Assembly: GCA_003487955.1 (NCBI GenBank)
Contig: DNNJ01000043.1
Span: forward strand, 2,889-16,101
Reading direction: 5' to 3'
Length of the DNA stretch: 13,213 nucleotides
DNA from: Clostridiales bacterium
GTDB lineage: Bacteria; Bacillota; Clostridia; Tissierellales; Sedimentibacteraceae
In this document: positions 5,030 to 12,900 of the stretch, one piece after another
How the letters are laid out: each line of letters begins with the position of its first letter
How positions within the stretch are numbered: position 1 is the stretch's first letter
Position numbers and translations under genes: made by a program
The notes under the pieces: generated by a model
The model's database searches: none
The model's input: only the letters and a program-made list of their open reading frames with translations
What the model was told of the DNA's origin: nothing

Positions 5030-6802
5030 ATGGACGCACTATTTCTTACCGTATTAAATATGAGCCTTAGGGCAAGCTATGTAATTCTTTTTGTAATAGT
5101 GATTAGATTATTTCTGAAAAAGATACCAAAGACTTATTCATATGTTCTGTGGTTTGCAGTGCTGTTCAGACTGATATGTCCATTTTCCTTTGATAGTATA
5201 TTCAGCTTAATTCCTGACAATGTAAATATTCCGCAGGATATTGCCTATTCACCAAAGCCGGAAATCAACAGCGGTATAACAGCAATCGATAGTGCAGTAA
5301 ACAATGTACTGCCATCGCCCGTTAATCCGGCAGCAAGTGCTAACCCCATGCAAATATGGGTTGCAATTGGAGAAGCAGCCTGGCTTATCGGTATAGCGGT
5401 ACTTATCATTTACAGTGTTTTTGCTACTGTAAAGCTATATCGCAATTCAAGGAATGCAAAACATTTAAAAGATAATATTTACATTATTAATGGATATAAA
5501 ACACCATTTGTTTTTGGTATAGTTAATCCGAAAATCTATCTTCCCGACCATCTTTCGGAAAGTGAAAAGTCCTATGTATTATTACATGAACAAACACATA
5601 TCAAACGATTGGACCACCTTGTAAAATTAGCTTTCTTTATAGTTACATGCATTCATTGGTTTAATCCCCTTGTATGGATTGCTTTTTACCTAATGGGGGA
5701 AGATATGGAGCTTTCTTGTGATGAAAAAGTAGTAAAGCAAATGGGAAGCAGTATAAAAAAGGAATATTCAACTTCACTTCTTTCCATGTCAACAGGAAGG
5801 AAAATTTTAGGAGGAAGTCCTATAGCTTTTGGAGAAAACAATACTGAAGGCAGGATTAAAAATATATTGAATTATAAAAAGCCCGGATTGTGGGTTTTAA
5901 TTGCTGCTTCGATAATTATTTTTATATTTATTGTAGGGCTAATAACCAATCCTAAATCTAATGAGGCAACTACTACCGATAGAAGACCAATGATTATGGT
6001 AAATGGTGAGTTGTATTTGGATACAGGAATAGAGGTTTCTGTTGAAAAAATAGATGAAGGTGCAATTATCGATGAAATAAATTCTTCTGTTGACCAGTCA
6101 GAGAAACCAACTGAAGATGGTCAATCTAACTTTGGAAACATAGGTGCTTCGTATGCTTATTTTGAGGATGGTATTGTTGTGTTATTAAATAATGAGTGGT
6201 TCCTTTTTGAGAAGGAAAATATTCCTCAAGAATCTGTTAAAAAAAGATTTTATATAATGACTGCAAATGACGGTGCTCCGCATGGTTGTGAATATGGAAC
6301 TACACGTGAAGTGGGGGAAATTGATACACTTGAAATGTTATCTATGTTGGAAGAGCTACAAGGCTTTATATTTGATGAAGATTATGTTTCTCAACAATAT
6401 ATTGAGTTTCATTTTTTAAATGAAGAGCCAAAGGAAGTTAATTTGCAGTATATAACAAAAGATGGGTTGCAAACCGAGTACCCTATTGACGATGAAACAT
6501 ATAGAATAAAAGTGCCTGCCAATGTTGGTGTTCATAGCTTTTTTGCTGATATTACATGGGATAATCAAGAAAAAGAAACTGTTTTTTTTGATATAACAAT
6601 TAGAGTAAATGAACTTACAAACTATGAAAAAATAAGTGCATATTTAAAAGAAGAATCCATTAATGCTTTTTCTCCGTATTACGAAATATTAGATTTTATA
6701 ATCTCTGATTATAAGGAAGAAGTTGTAAATGGAAATGTCGAAGCTGTTTTCCACTATAAATTAATAACTAAAAACTATATTTCTTATGCTTATTTAAAAT
6801 AG
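5030..6802 (+). CDS. M56 family (BlaR1-like) membrane sensor metalloprotease
   Basis: The 590-residue protein has hydrophobic spans near residues 10-28, 36-52, 108-135 and 198-222. The FGIVNPKIYLP motif precedes the zinc site HEQTH (186-190) and the downstream ELSCDE (227-232). A further membrane span lies at about 287-306. The remaining 280 residues should be outside the cell. In BlaR1/MecR1 the outer part is a penicillin-binding domain that signals the protease to inactivate the BlaI-type repressor. Here I see no serine-beta-lactamase pattern; instead there are beta-rich segments (GASYAYFEDGIVVLLNNEWF; ESINAFSPYYEILDF), so the ligand is probably different. The end (YKLITKNYISYAYLK) stops where related proteins, as I recall them, continue, so a C-terminal truncation is possible. 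Ribosome site AGGGAGG lies at 5015-5021. Confidence 0.9.
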   Translation: MDALFLTVLNMSLRASYVILFVIVIRLFLKKIPKTYSYVLWFAVLFRLICPFSFDSIFSLIPDNVNIPQDIAYSPKPEINSGITAIDSAVNNVLPSPVNPAASANPMQIWVAIGEAAWLIGIAVLIIYSVFATVKLYRNSRNAKHLKDNIYIINGYKTPFVFGIVNPKIYLPDHLSESEKSYVLLHEQTHIKRLDHLVKLAFFIVTCIHWFNPLVWIAFYLMGEDMELSCDEKVVKQMGSSIKKEYSTSLLSMSTGRKILGGSPIAFGENNTEGRIKNILNYKKPGLWVLIAASIIIFIFIVGLITNPKSNEATTTDRRPMIMVNGELYLDTGIEVSVEKIDEGAIIDEINSSVDQSEKPTEDGQSNFGNIGASYAYFEDGIVVLLNNEWFLFEKENIPQESVKKRFYIMTANDGAPHGCEYGTTREVGEIDTLEMLSMLEELQGFIFDEDYVSQQYIEFHFLNEEPKEVNLQYITKDGLQTEYPIDDETYRIKVPANVGVHSFFADITWDNQEKETVFFDITIRVNELTNYEKISAYLKEESINAFSPYYEILDFIISDYKEEVVNGNVEAVFHYKLITKNYISYAYLK

Positions 6803-6814
6803 GGGGTTGTTATC

Positions 6815-7258
6815 ATGAAAAAGGTAATTTTGTTTTTATTAGGACTTACTCCTCTTGTGTTGGGTTTTCTAATGAACTCTTGGATGATGAAAAATCAAAA
6901 TAGTGTTTTACCATTTAAATTAATAGGAATTATATTTCTCCTATTTTGGGTAATGGTAGGATTTATGACTTGTAAATTTGAAAGAACACCATTGAAATCA
7001 GCAATAATTGCTAACTTACCTGCTTTTTCAATGCTTTTATTTATACTGTTTCAGGAAATAATATTGGGACGATATTGGATAAGTATGTTTGGAATTGCTA
7101 CACAATTTTATTACTTAGCGTTGGTTAATATTTCTTCTTCTATTGTTGGATTCCTTGGATTTGGAATATATTTTTCAGTAATAAGCTTAATTTCATTTTT
7201 ATTTATGTTTGGTTCTTATTACTTAGGAAGTTATTTCAAAAATCGAAAAAACACATAG
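6815..7258 (+). CDS. Small multi-span membrane protein, unknown
   Basis: The 147-residue protein is almost wholly hydrophobic. Probable spans lie at residues 4-22, 34-55, 63-84 and two between about 90 and 142, with a basic tail (KNRKNT). A proline pair near the first span (LLGLTPLVLGF) and a GRYW motif between spans are visible; no catalytic motif is seen. I do not recognise the family. Its ribosome site AGGGGG (6801-6806) overlaps the stop of the M56 gene and the gap is 12 bases, so it is the third gene of the BlaI/M56 operon. It may act with the sensor or be the effector it controls; this is inference from position. Confidence 0.75.
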   Translation: MKKVILFLLGLTPLVLGFLMNSWMMKNQNSVLPFKLIGIIFLLFWVMVGFMTCKFERTPLKSAIIANLPAFSMLLFILFQEIILGRYWISMFGIATQFYYLALVNISSSIVGFLGFGIYFSVISLISFLFMFGSYYLGSYFKNRKNT

Positions 7259-7275
7259 TAAACTGTATCTTTTGA

Positions 7276-7299
7276 TTGAGTATTTTATAAAATACTCAA
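7276..7299. repeat. Perfect 24-bp palindrome between the membrane gene and lysO
   Basis: TTGAGTATTTTA is followed directly by its exact complement, with no spacer. Short outer arms ACTG (7262-7265) and CAGT (7300-7303) extend it with a bulge. No T run follows, so it is a poor intrinsic terminator. It could be an operator for the downstream exporter, or a stem that stabilises the upstream transcript's 3' end. Confidence 0.6.
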
Positions 7300-7371
7300 C
7301 AGTAAAATATTCATAATTTGCTGACGGTTTCTCTGATAAAGAGATAAAAAATATTTTGGAAGGATAAAATT

Positions 7372-8340
7372 ATGTCAATAATACCATTTGTTTGTTTGGG
7401 CATTGGGATAATGTTTGGATTAATTGTAAAAAAAGAAAAATTTTTTGTATATTCCGATAAAATATCCACATTTGCTTTAGTATTACTAATGTTGGTTATT
7501 GGTTTAGGAATCGGGCTTGATAAATCGATAGTAGACAATATTATAAGAATAGGTTTAAATTGTGCAGTTATTACAATAGCTGCCATTGTCTTTAGTGTGC
7601 TTTTAACATTTATCGTTGAGAAGACAGTACTTCCTTTGGATAAAATTGATTATGATTTAATAGAAGAAAATATACAATTAGATGTTAATGATAAAGATAG
7701 TGAATTATTTAAAGATGAAGAATATAAAAAGGGAAGTAATCTTGTATGGATAATGCCTGTCAGTATAATTATGGGACTTATAGCAGGTGTATTTCTAAGG
7801 CCTATAATAACCCCTTCGGTTACAGATTTCTTTTTTACTATAGCATTAATAGTTTTGTATATTTGTGTAGGTATTTCTCAGGGAGCAAACAAGGAAGTAT
7901 TTATTTATTTACAACTTATCGGAATTAAAATTGTTTTGATACCCACTGCAATCATGTTTGGAAGTTTAATTGGAGGCATAGTTTCGGGGATTATACTAAG
8001 ATTGCCGTTACATATTTCGACAACAGCAGCAGCTGGTATGAGCTTTTATAGCATAACTGGTGCCTACATGACACAACAGTACGGCATAGAAATAGGTACT
8101 TATGGTTTTATAGTAAATATAATGCGTGAATTCCTTACTGTTCTTACAATGCCGTTGTTAATTAAAATAAGTCCGGGGGCGCTGATTGCCGGAGGTGCAG
8201 CAGGGGATATGGATACAATGCTTGCACCGATAACAAAATTTGTAGGTATAAGATTAAGTTTGGTTACATTATTGACTGGAATGATTCTTACTTTTGTAGT
8301 TCCGATACTTTTACCTTTTGTTTCAATAATCTTTCAATAA
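7372..8340 (+). CDS. lysO: LysO family (YbjE, DUF340) amino-acid exporter
   Basis: The 322-residue inner-membrane protein has two hydrophobic halves. Residues 1-85 include LVIGLGIGLDKS; residues 123-320 form the main transporter part with the conserved block GMSFYSITGAYMTQQYG (222-238), NIMREF (249-254) and SPGALIAGGAAGDMDTMLAP (267-286). These match LysO, which exports L-lysine and its toxic analogue thialysine in E. coli. Between the halves lies a charged loop, residues about 86-121, rich in aspartate and glutamate. The length suits the family. The ribosome site GGAAGG lies at 7358-7363. The substrate is assumed from the family. No lysine riboswitch fits in the 113 bases upstream. Confidence 0.88.
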   Translation: MSIIPFVCLGIGIMFGLIVKKEKFFVYSDKISTFALVLLMLVIGLGIGLDKSIVDNIIRIGLNCAVITIAAIVFSVLLTFIVEKTVLPLDKIDYDLIEENIQLDVNDKDSELFKDEEYKKGSNLVWIMPVSIIMGLIAGVFLRPIITPSVTDFFFTIALIVLYICVGISQGANKEVFIYLQLIGIKIVLIPTAIMFGSLIGGIVSGIILRLPLHISTTAAAGMSFYSITGAYMTQQYGIEIGTYGFIVNIMREFLTVLTMPLLIKISPGALIAGGAAGDMDTMLAPITKFVGIRLSLVTLLTGMILTFVVPILLPFVSIIFQ

Positions 8341-8433
8341 TAAGAATGATGAGACTTTTATGGATTAATATAGATAATGTGTAACAATAGAAAAGTATAT
8401 GGATGAAAATCGAAAAGTAATGGGGGTAAATTA

Positions 8434-8730
8434 ATGAAAAATAAAAGGAGTATAATTGCTATTTTTATAGTTATTTTATTGATTGCTTTTTTATGGATTG
8501 GCGGAATTATACCAAGTCAAATCGGGAAAATCTCAGCAATTAATTATGTACAAAAAAATTACCCCGACAGAAATTTAAAGTTTTTAAGGATGGATTTTTC
8601 ATCAGCGCATGGTGATTATTTTGCTATGTTTGAAGATGAAAATGACAAAACTTATGCTTTTCAGATGCTGGGAAAATACTTGCCTATAAATGTTTGGAAT
8701 GACCCATTTAAATCGACAATTAATGATTAG
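8434..8730 (+). CDS. Small membrane-anchored or secreted protein, unknown
   Basis: The 98-residue protein starts with MKNKRS and one hydrophobic span (IIAIFIVILLIAFLWIGGII, residues 7-26), then a hydrophilic part containing INYVQKNYPDRNLKFLRMDF, FAMFEDENDKTYAFQML and WNDPFK. The span lacks a lipobox cysteine, so it is either an uncleaved anchor or a signal peptide. The tail resembles short Bacillota proteins with a YxxKxYPD motif (YfjL or DUF3139-like); I am not sure of this. Ribosome site GGGGGT lies at 8422-8427. The gene stands 93 bases after lysO with no clear terminator between them. Confidence 0.65.
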   Translation: MKNKRSIIAIFIVILLIAFLWIGGIIPSQIGKISAINYVQKNYPDRNLKFLRMDFSSAHGDYFAMFEDENDKTYAFQMLGKYLPINVWNDPFKSTIND

Positions 8731-8936
8731 AGAAGTAGTGAACATAATTTATATAATATGTCGCAATTGTAAAATTATGTGACATAAAGATTTATATTTA
8801 AAGAAAAAAGATAAGGGAAAACATTGTGAGGTACCTGAAGAAGAAATAGTAGCTTATCAATTTGAAAAAACTCTAAAAACTTAAGAAAGATGAAGTGAGG
8901 AAGGTAGAGTCTAAATACAAACTATTCTCTGAATAG
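8723..8936 (+). pseudogene. Decayed zinc-ribbon-like protein remnant
   Basis: From ATG 8723, which overlaps the end of the preceding gene, the frame reads MIREVVNIIYIICRNCKIM and meets TGA at 8780-8782. It then continues in the same frame with HKDLYLKKKDKGKHCEVPEE and further protein-like sequence to TAA at 8882-8884. A shift of one base near 8880 would carry on with KKDEVRKVESKYKLFSE to a stop at 8934-8936. The CxxC pair and later CEV suggest a zinc ribbon. The parent protein is not identified. An 8-bp hairpin, AACTATTC/GAATAGTT, sits at 8920-8938. Confidence 0.4.
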
Positions 8937-9036
8937 TTAGTAATTTACAGTTCAGAATCAGAATGTAAAAGACAATGGAGTTGTAGAAAAGAAAAAAGCA
9001 AGGCAAAAAATTAGTTTCTATAAAAAGAGGTCAATT

Positions 9037-9804
9037 ATGAAAAATGAAATAGAAAAAAATTGGGATGAAATGTCCAAGGCATATGAAGACTTTACAGAAG
9101 ATGAAGATTCATACAGTTATACTATTGAATGGCCATGTATTAAAAGGATGCTACCAAGCCTGCAACAGAAAAAGATTTTAGATTTAGGTTGTGGTACGGG
9201 ACGTTTTGATTTCCTTTTTGAAAAAGAAAATCCGTTTTCTATAACAGGAATTGATATTTCGGAGAATATGTTAAATATTGCAAAAGAAAAGGCTGCTGAT
9301 AGAGGTTCGAAAGTTGAGTTTATTAAAGGCGATATAAGTAATTTTAATACATATATTGATGGAAAATTCGATTTCATATTTTCGTCTTCAACATTCCACT
9401 ATATTAGTGACCTTGAAGGACTGTTTAATAATATTTATAAAGCGCTAAATGAAAAAGGCATATGTATTGTTTCTATGATGCATCCCGTTTATACAGCACA
9501 ATATCCTGTTGATAGAAACGGAGAATTTCCATCTGATGATGAATGGACTGTAAGGTATTTAGATAAGAGTAAAAGGGCATATATTCAGCCTTGGATAGAG
9601 TACAACGATAGCATTAAAGATTATTTAAGCACAAGTTATCATTATACGTTCGCTGATTATTTTAATGCAATCATCGGTGCCGGATTAAAGATTGAAAGAG
9701 TAGAGGAGCCATACCCGCCGGAGAAATGGAAACAAGGTAACTATGATCGTTATAATGCATTTATTGAAACTCCAAGTTATTTGATTATAAGATTCTCTAA
9801 ATAA
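9037..9804 (+). CDS. Class I SAM-dependent methyltransferase
   Basis: The 255-residue protein carries the full Rossmann methyltransferase motif set: ILDLGCGTGRFDF (47-59, SAM-binding glycine loop), GIDISENML (71-79, acidic residue for the ribose), FIKGDIS (95-101) and FDFIFSSSTFHYI (111-123). The C-terminal part (HPVYTAQY, YHYTFADYFNAIIGAGL) resembles the methyltransferase_11/25 group that acts on small molecules. The substrate cannot be read from sequence. It is complete, with AGAGG at 9026-9030 six bases before the ATG. It appears to stand alone: about 100 bases of non-coding sequence precede it, and it converges with the surface-protein gene downstream. Confidence 0.9.
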   Translation: MKNEIEKNWDEMSKAYEDFTEDEDSYSYTIEWPCIKRMLPSLQQKKILDLGCGTGRFDFLFEKENPFSITGIDISENMLNIAKEKAADRGSKVEFIKGDISNFNTYIDGKFDFIFSSSTFHYISDLEGLFNNIYKALNEKGICIVSMMHPVYTAQYPVDRNGEFPSDDEWTVRYLDKSKRAYIQPWIEYNDSIKDYLSTSYHYTFADYFNAIIGAGLKIERVEEPYPPEKWKQGNYDRYNAFIETPSYLIIRFSK

Positions 9805-9916
9805 TTTAGTGTAAAAAGATTAATTCACAATTGTAGGAGAAAAAATCTATAAGAAGAATGTTTGGCATCTTCCGCAAATCAAATGTAGATTAATTAGAAA
9901 TTATCTTTTGGAATTC

Positions 9917-9945
9917 GAAAAATCCCGGTATGAAATACCGGGATT
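9917..9945 (-). terminator. Intrinsic terminator of the SLH surface-protein gene
   Basis: The arms at 9921-9931 and 9935-9945 form an 11-bp perfect stem around a 3-base loop, with CCCGG/CCGGG at its core. On the minus strand the stem runs into a T run (9917-9922). It begins 5 bases after the minus-strand stop codon. It might also weakly stop plus-strand transcripts from the methyltransferase gene. Confidence 0.85.
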
Positions 9946-9949
9946 AGTT

Positions 9950-12900
9950 CTATATATTTCCTTCTAAAAATCTCTGTAATATTACAGCTGTTTCTGCCCT
10001 GGTGGCGTTACCCCGGGGAGCAAGAGTATCCTCACCTCTTCCTTGGATAAGTCCTTTTCCAACTGCCCACTGTAGTGCAGGCAATGCATAATCTGATATC
10101 ATGCCGCTATCCTCATAGCCGGACAAATCTGCTCCAATATCTATAACACCGTTGTTTTTATATAGGTAGTATCTGTATAGAATGGCTGCAAATTGTTCTC
10201 GGGTTATACTTTCATTTGGACCAAATAATGATTGGTTGATACCTAAAACTATACCGTTTTGTTGCGCCCATGTTACAGCATCATAATAATAATCACCCTG
10301 TTCAACATCTGTGAAATTACCGCTTGCCGCGGCTGGAAGGTTTTCTAATCTATGAAGTATTGTAACAAGCATCCCCCTTGTGACTAATAATTCAGGTTCA
10401 AATGCATCGGTGCTTGTTCCAATCATAAGCTCATTTTCCAACACAAAATTAACCGCATCATAGAACCAATCTGTATCATTGACATCCTTAAAGGGATTTA
10501 TATAATCCTTCGGCTTTTTAGCATCTTTTGGCTTATCAGAAGTATCTTTGCCATCATCCGGCTTATACGGTATATACGCTGCATCAAATGAAGCACCCCC
10601 ACTATTAAAGTCAAATATCGTTGCGAAGGTTTCTTCGCCGCCTACAGTCAATGTATTTTTGCCGCCGAATTGTTTTGTCTCAATTATACTACCGCTTTCA
10701 TTCTTCAAGCTTACTACAATATTTCCGCCTTTTAATTCATTCATGGAATTATTCGTAAACTGAACCTGTACTGACGCAGCCTGAGCGGAATTCATTCGGC
10801 TTACTAAAGTAACCCTCTCCATGTTTTTGCTTATAAGGCTTTTAATTGTAATATAGTCCCAGTCATTGGATAAATCAAAATCTTTAATTTCTTCACCATT
10901 TTCTTCTATCACTGCATTAATAAATATTCGGACCCCATTATCAGGTATCTCACCTTCCTCATTAAGTATGCCTTGCAATGCTTCCTCATTTAGCAATATA
11001 TTCTTGCTGTACATACCGCTGTTAATCATATTAAAGGAATCAGCATCGGATATTATTGCGCTTGCAATCGGCATTGCTTCAGAGTCAGGGCTGTCGTATG
11101 CATAAAGTTTTATTATGTGTTTGCCTTCTGTCAGTTTGGAGTAAGTATTATTGTGAAGCATTATGCTGAGTATTCTCTCTCTTTGCGCTTCCTTAACAAC
11201 ATCAATGCTATATATGCCCACATCAGGAATATTTAGCTTAATTGTACCTGTAACTTTATCCGAAGATGAAGGATATTCTGCAGTAATAGAATATTCAGGG
11301 TCTACAATTGTCTCGGGAACCGTGTATAATATATTGATATCTTTGTACTGTCCGGGTATGATATAATCGCTGTCTGCAAACTTGTGAATTATTCCTCCAA
11401 ATTCAATACTTACATTATCTATTGGTTCAATTCCTTTGTTATATAGTCGAAACATAAAGGGCATTTTATTGCCGGGAAGTATATCATTATGGGTATAATA
11501 TATTTGTTCAAGTGATAGTTTATTTGAATACTCTGCCTGTCCATAAATTATATTGCTGAGTCTTTGGTCTGTATTATAATCAGTTGTTTGAAGCATAAAA
11601 TTGATTTTTTCCGTATTATCAACATGCGAATCATAAAAGTCAATTGAAATCTTTTTATCAAGTTCTAAAAGCTTAATTTCAGGAGAAACTATAAAACTTT
11701 CATCCTTATATAAAAATCTTCTGCCCCATAATGAATGGCTGTAATTACCTTCGGAGTCAAATTCCGCTTGCGCCCAAACGATTGACAAATCCTCTAGTTT
11801 TTCTGAGCCCTTTGGAAATTTGAAACCGCTGTAATCCACTGTATCCGAGCTTTCAATTTCAGCTTCAAGATGAGAATAAATATTACCATTTTCGTCAATA
11901 GCTGCAATTCTAATTACACTTTTTCCTTTAATTTCATCTATGCCTATTTCAGTAACTGAATTCCACGCTATAACGAAGCGTTCTTCGCTATCGGGGAATT
12001 CTACAGATGTTATCTGAGGAGTTTCATCTCCTTCCTCACTGTTAGTTAATCTTATATTATTTAGTATGCTGCCATCCTTATCTATTATAGCGCAATATAT
12101 TTCAGTGTTATCAGTATTGCCAATTGTTACCTCATATGTTACTGCTGAAGTTCCATTTGAAAGCATCTTTATATTATAGCTATTTATGTTGTCAATACTT
12201 CCGTCATACAGGCATTTTTCCTCGCTCCATTCACTGCCGTTATATATGCGGTACATTATATTATCTCTGTTTTCAATGCTCAAATGACTTTCAGTCTCGT
12301 CTTCACTGCCCGAATCTACTCCTGCATCGAAGCTTCGCCATGCTACTATGGCTTTATTTCCGTTTGTAGCAACTACGGGAGACATATCAGCCATTGAATT
12401 TTCAGTCAAACGTTTTGTAATGAATTTTGAACCATCGTATATACCAGCCATGATTTCCGTTCCTGACATCATATGTAGTATATCCTCATTTGTAGCTTTG
12501 CTGCCTGGGCTTAGTTCCATATCTGTTATAACCCGTGTCCAAGCAACTGCTGCATTATCAGCAGTACCATCAATCACTGCATCTAAATCCGCATAGTCGG
12601 AAGAATTAATTGGTGTTCCTTCAGGGAATACTCCATCTGATTTTAGCGAAAAACACGCGGAAGCTTCATTTAATTCAGTACTGTCCATATCTGATATATA
12701 TACCATCATTTCACCATCAGTGCTAAGTACCGGATTTGAATAAGGATATGCATTTGTTTGAATAATATTAGTACCGCCTGCAAAAGCCCTTCTTGCCATG
12801 AACAAATTCCAGCTTCTTTCATGGGCTAAATATGACCTGTCTTCAAAGGTTGCTTTTCTGTTGTCTGTTTCATCATTAAGGTTAAAGCCGACACTCCTTA

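Noticed and set aside
7259..7371. Lysine riboswitch before lysO
   Set aside because: The region is too short for an L-box and shows only one simple palindrome.
7746..7928. 60-codon plus-strand ORF inside lysO
   Set aside because: Frame shadow of the LysO coding sequence without a ribosome site.
8743..8789. Overlapping inverted repeats CATAATTT/AAATTATG and ATGTCGC/GTGACAT as an operator
   Set aside because: Short, AT-rich and mutually exclusive; likely by chance in this composition.
9818..9962. Plus-strand open frame with KNVWHLPQIKCRLIRNYLLE between the methyltransferase and the surface-protein gene
   Set aside because: It has no start codon and crosses the terminator into the opposite gene's end. 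Remnant status cannot be supported.
10548..12596. Several plus-strand ORFs of 67-82 codons opposite the surface-protein gene
   Set aside because: All are antisense shadows of one long conserved-style protein ending in three SLH domains.
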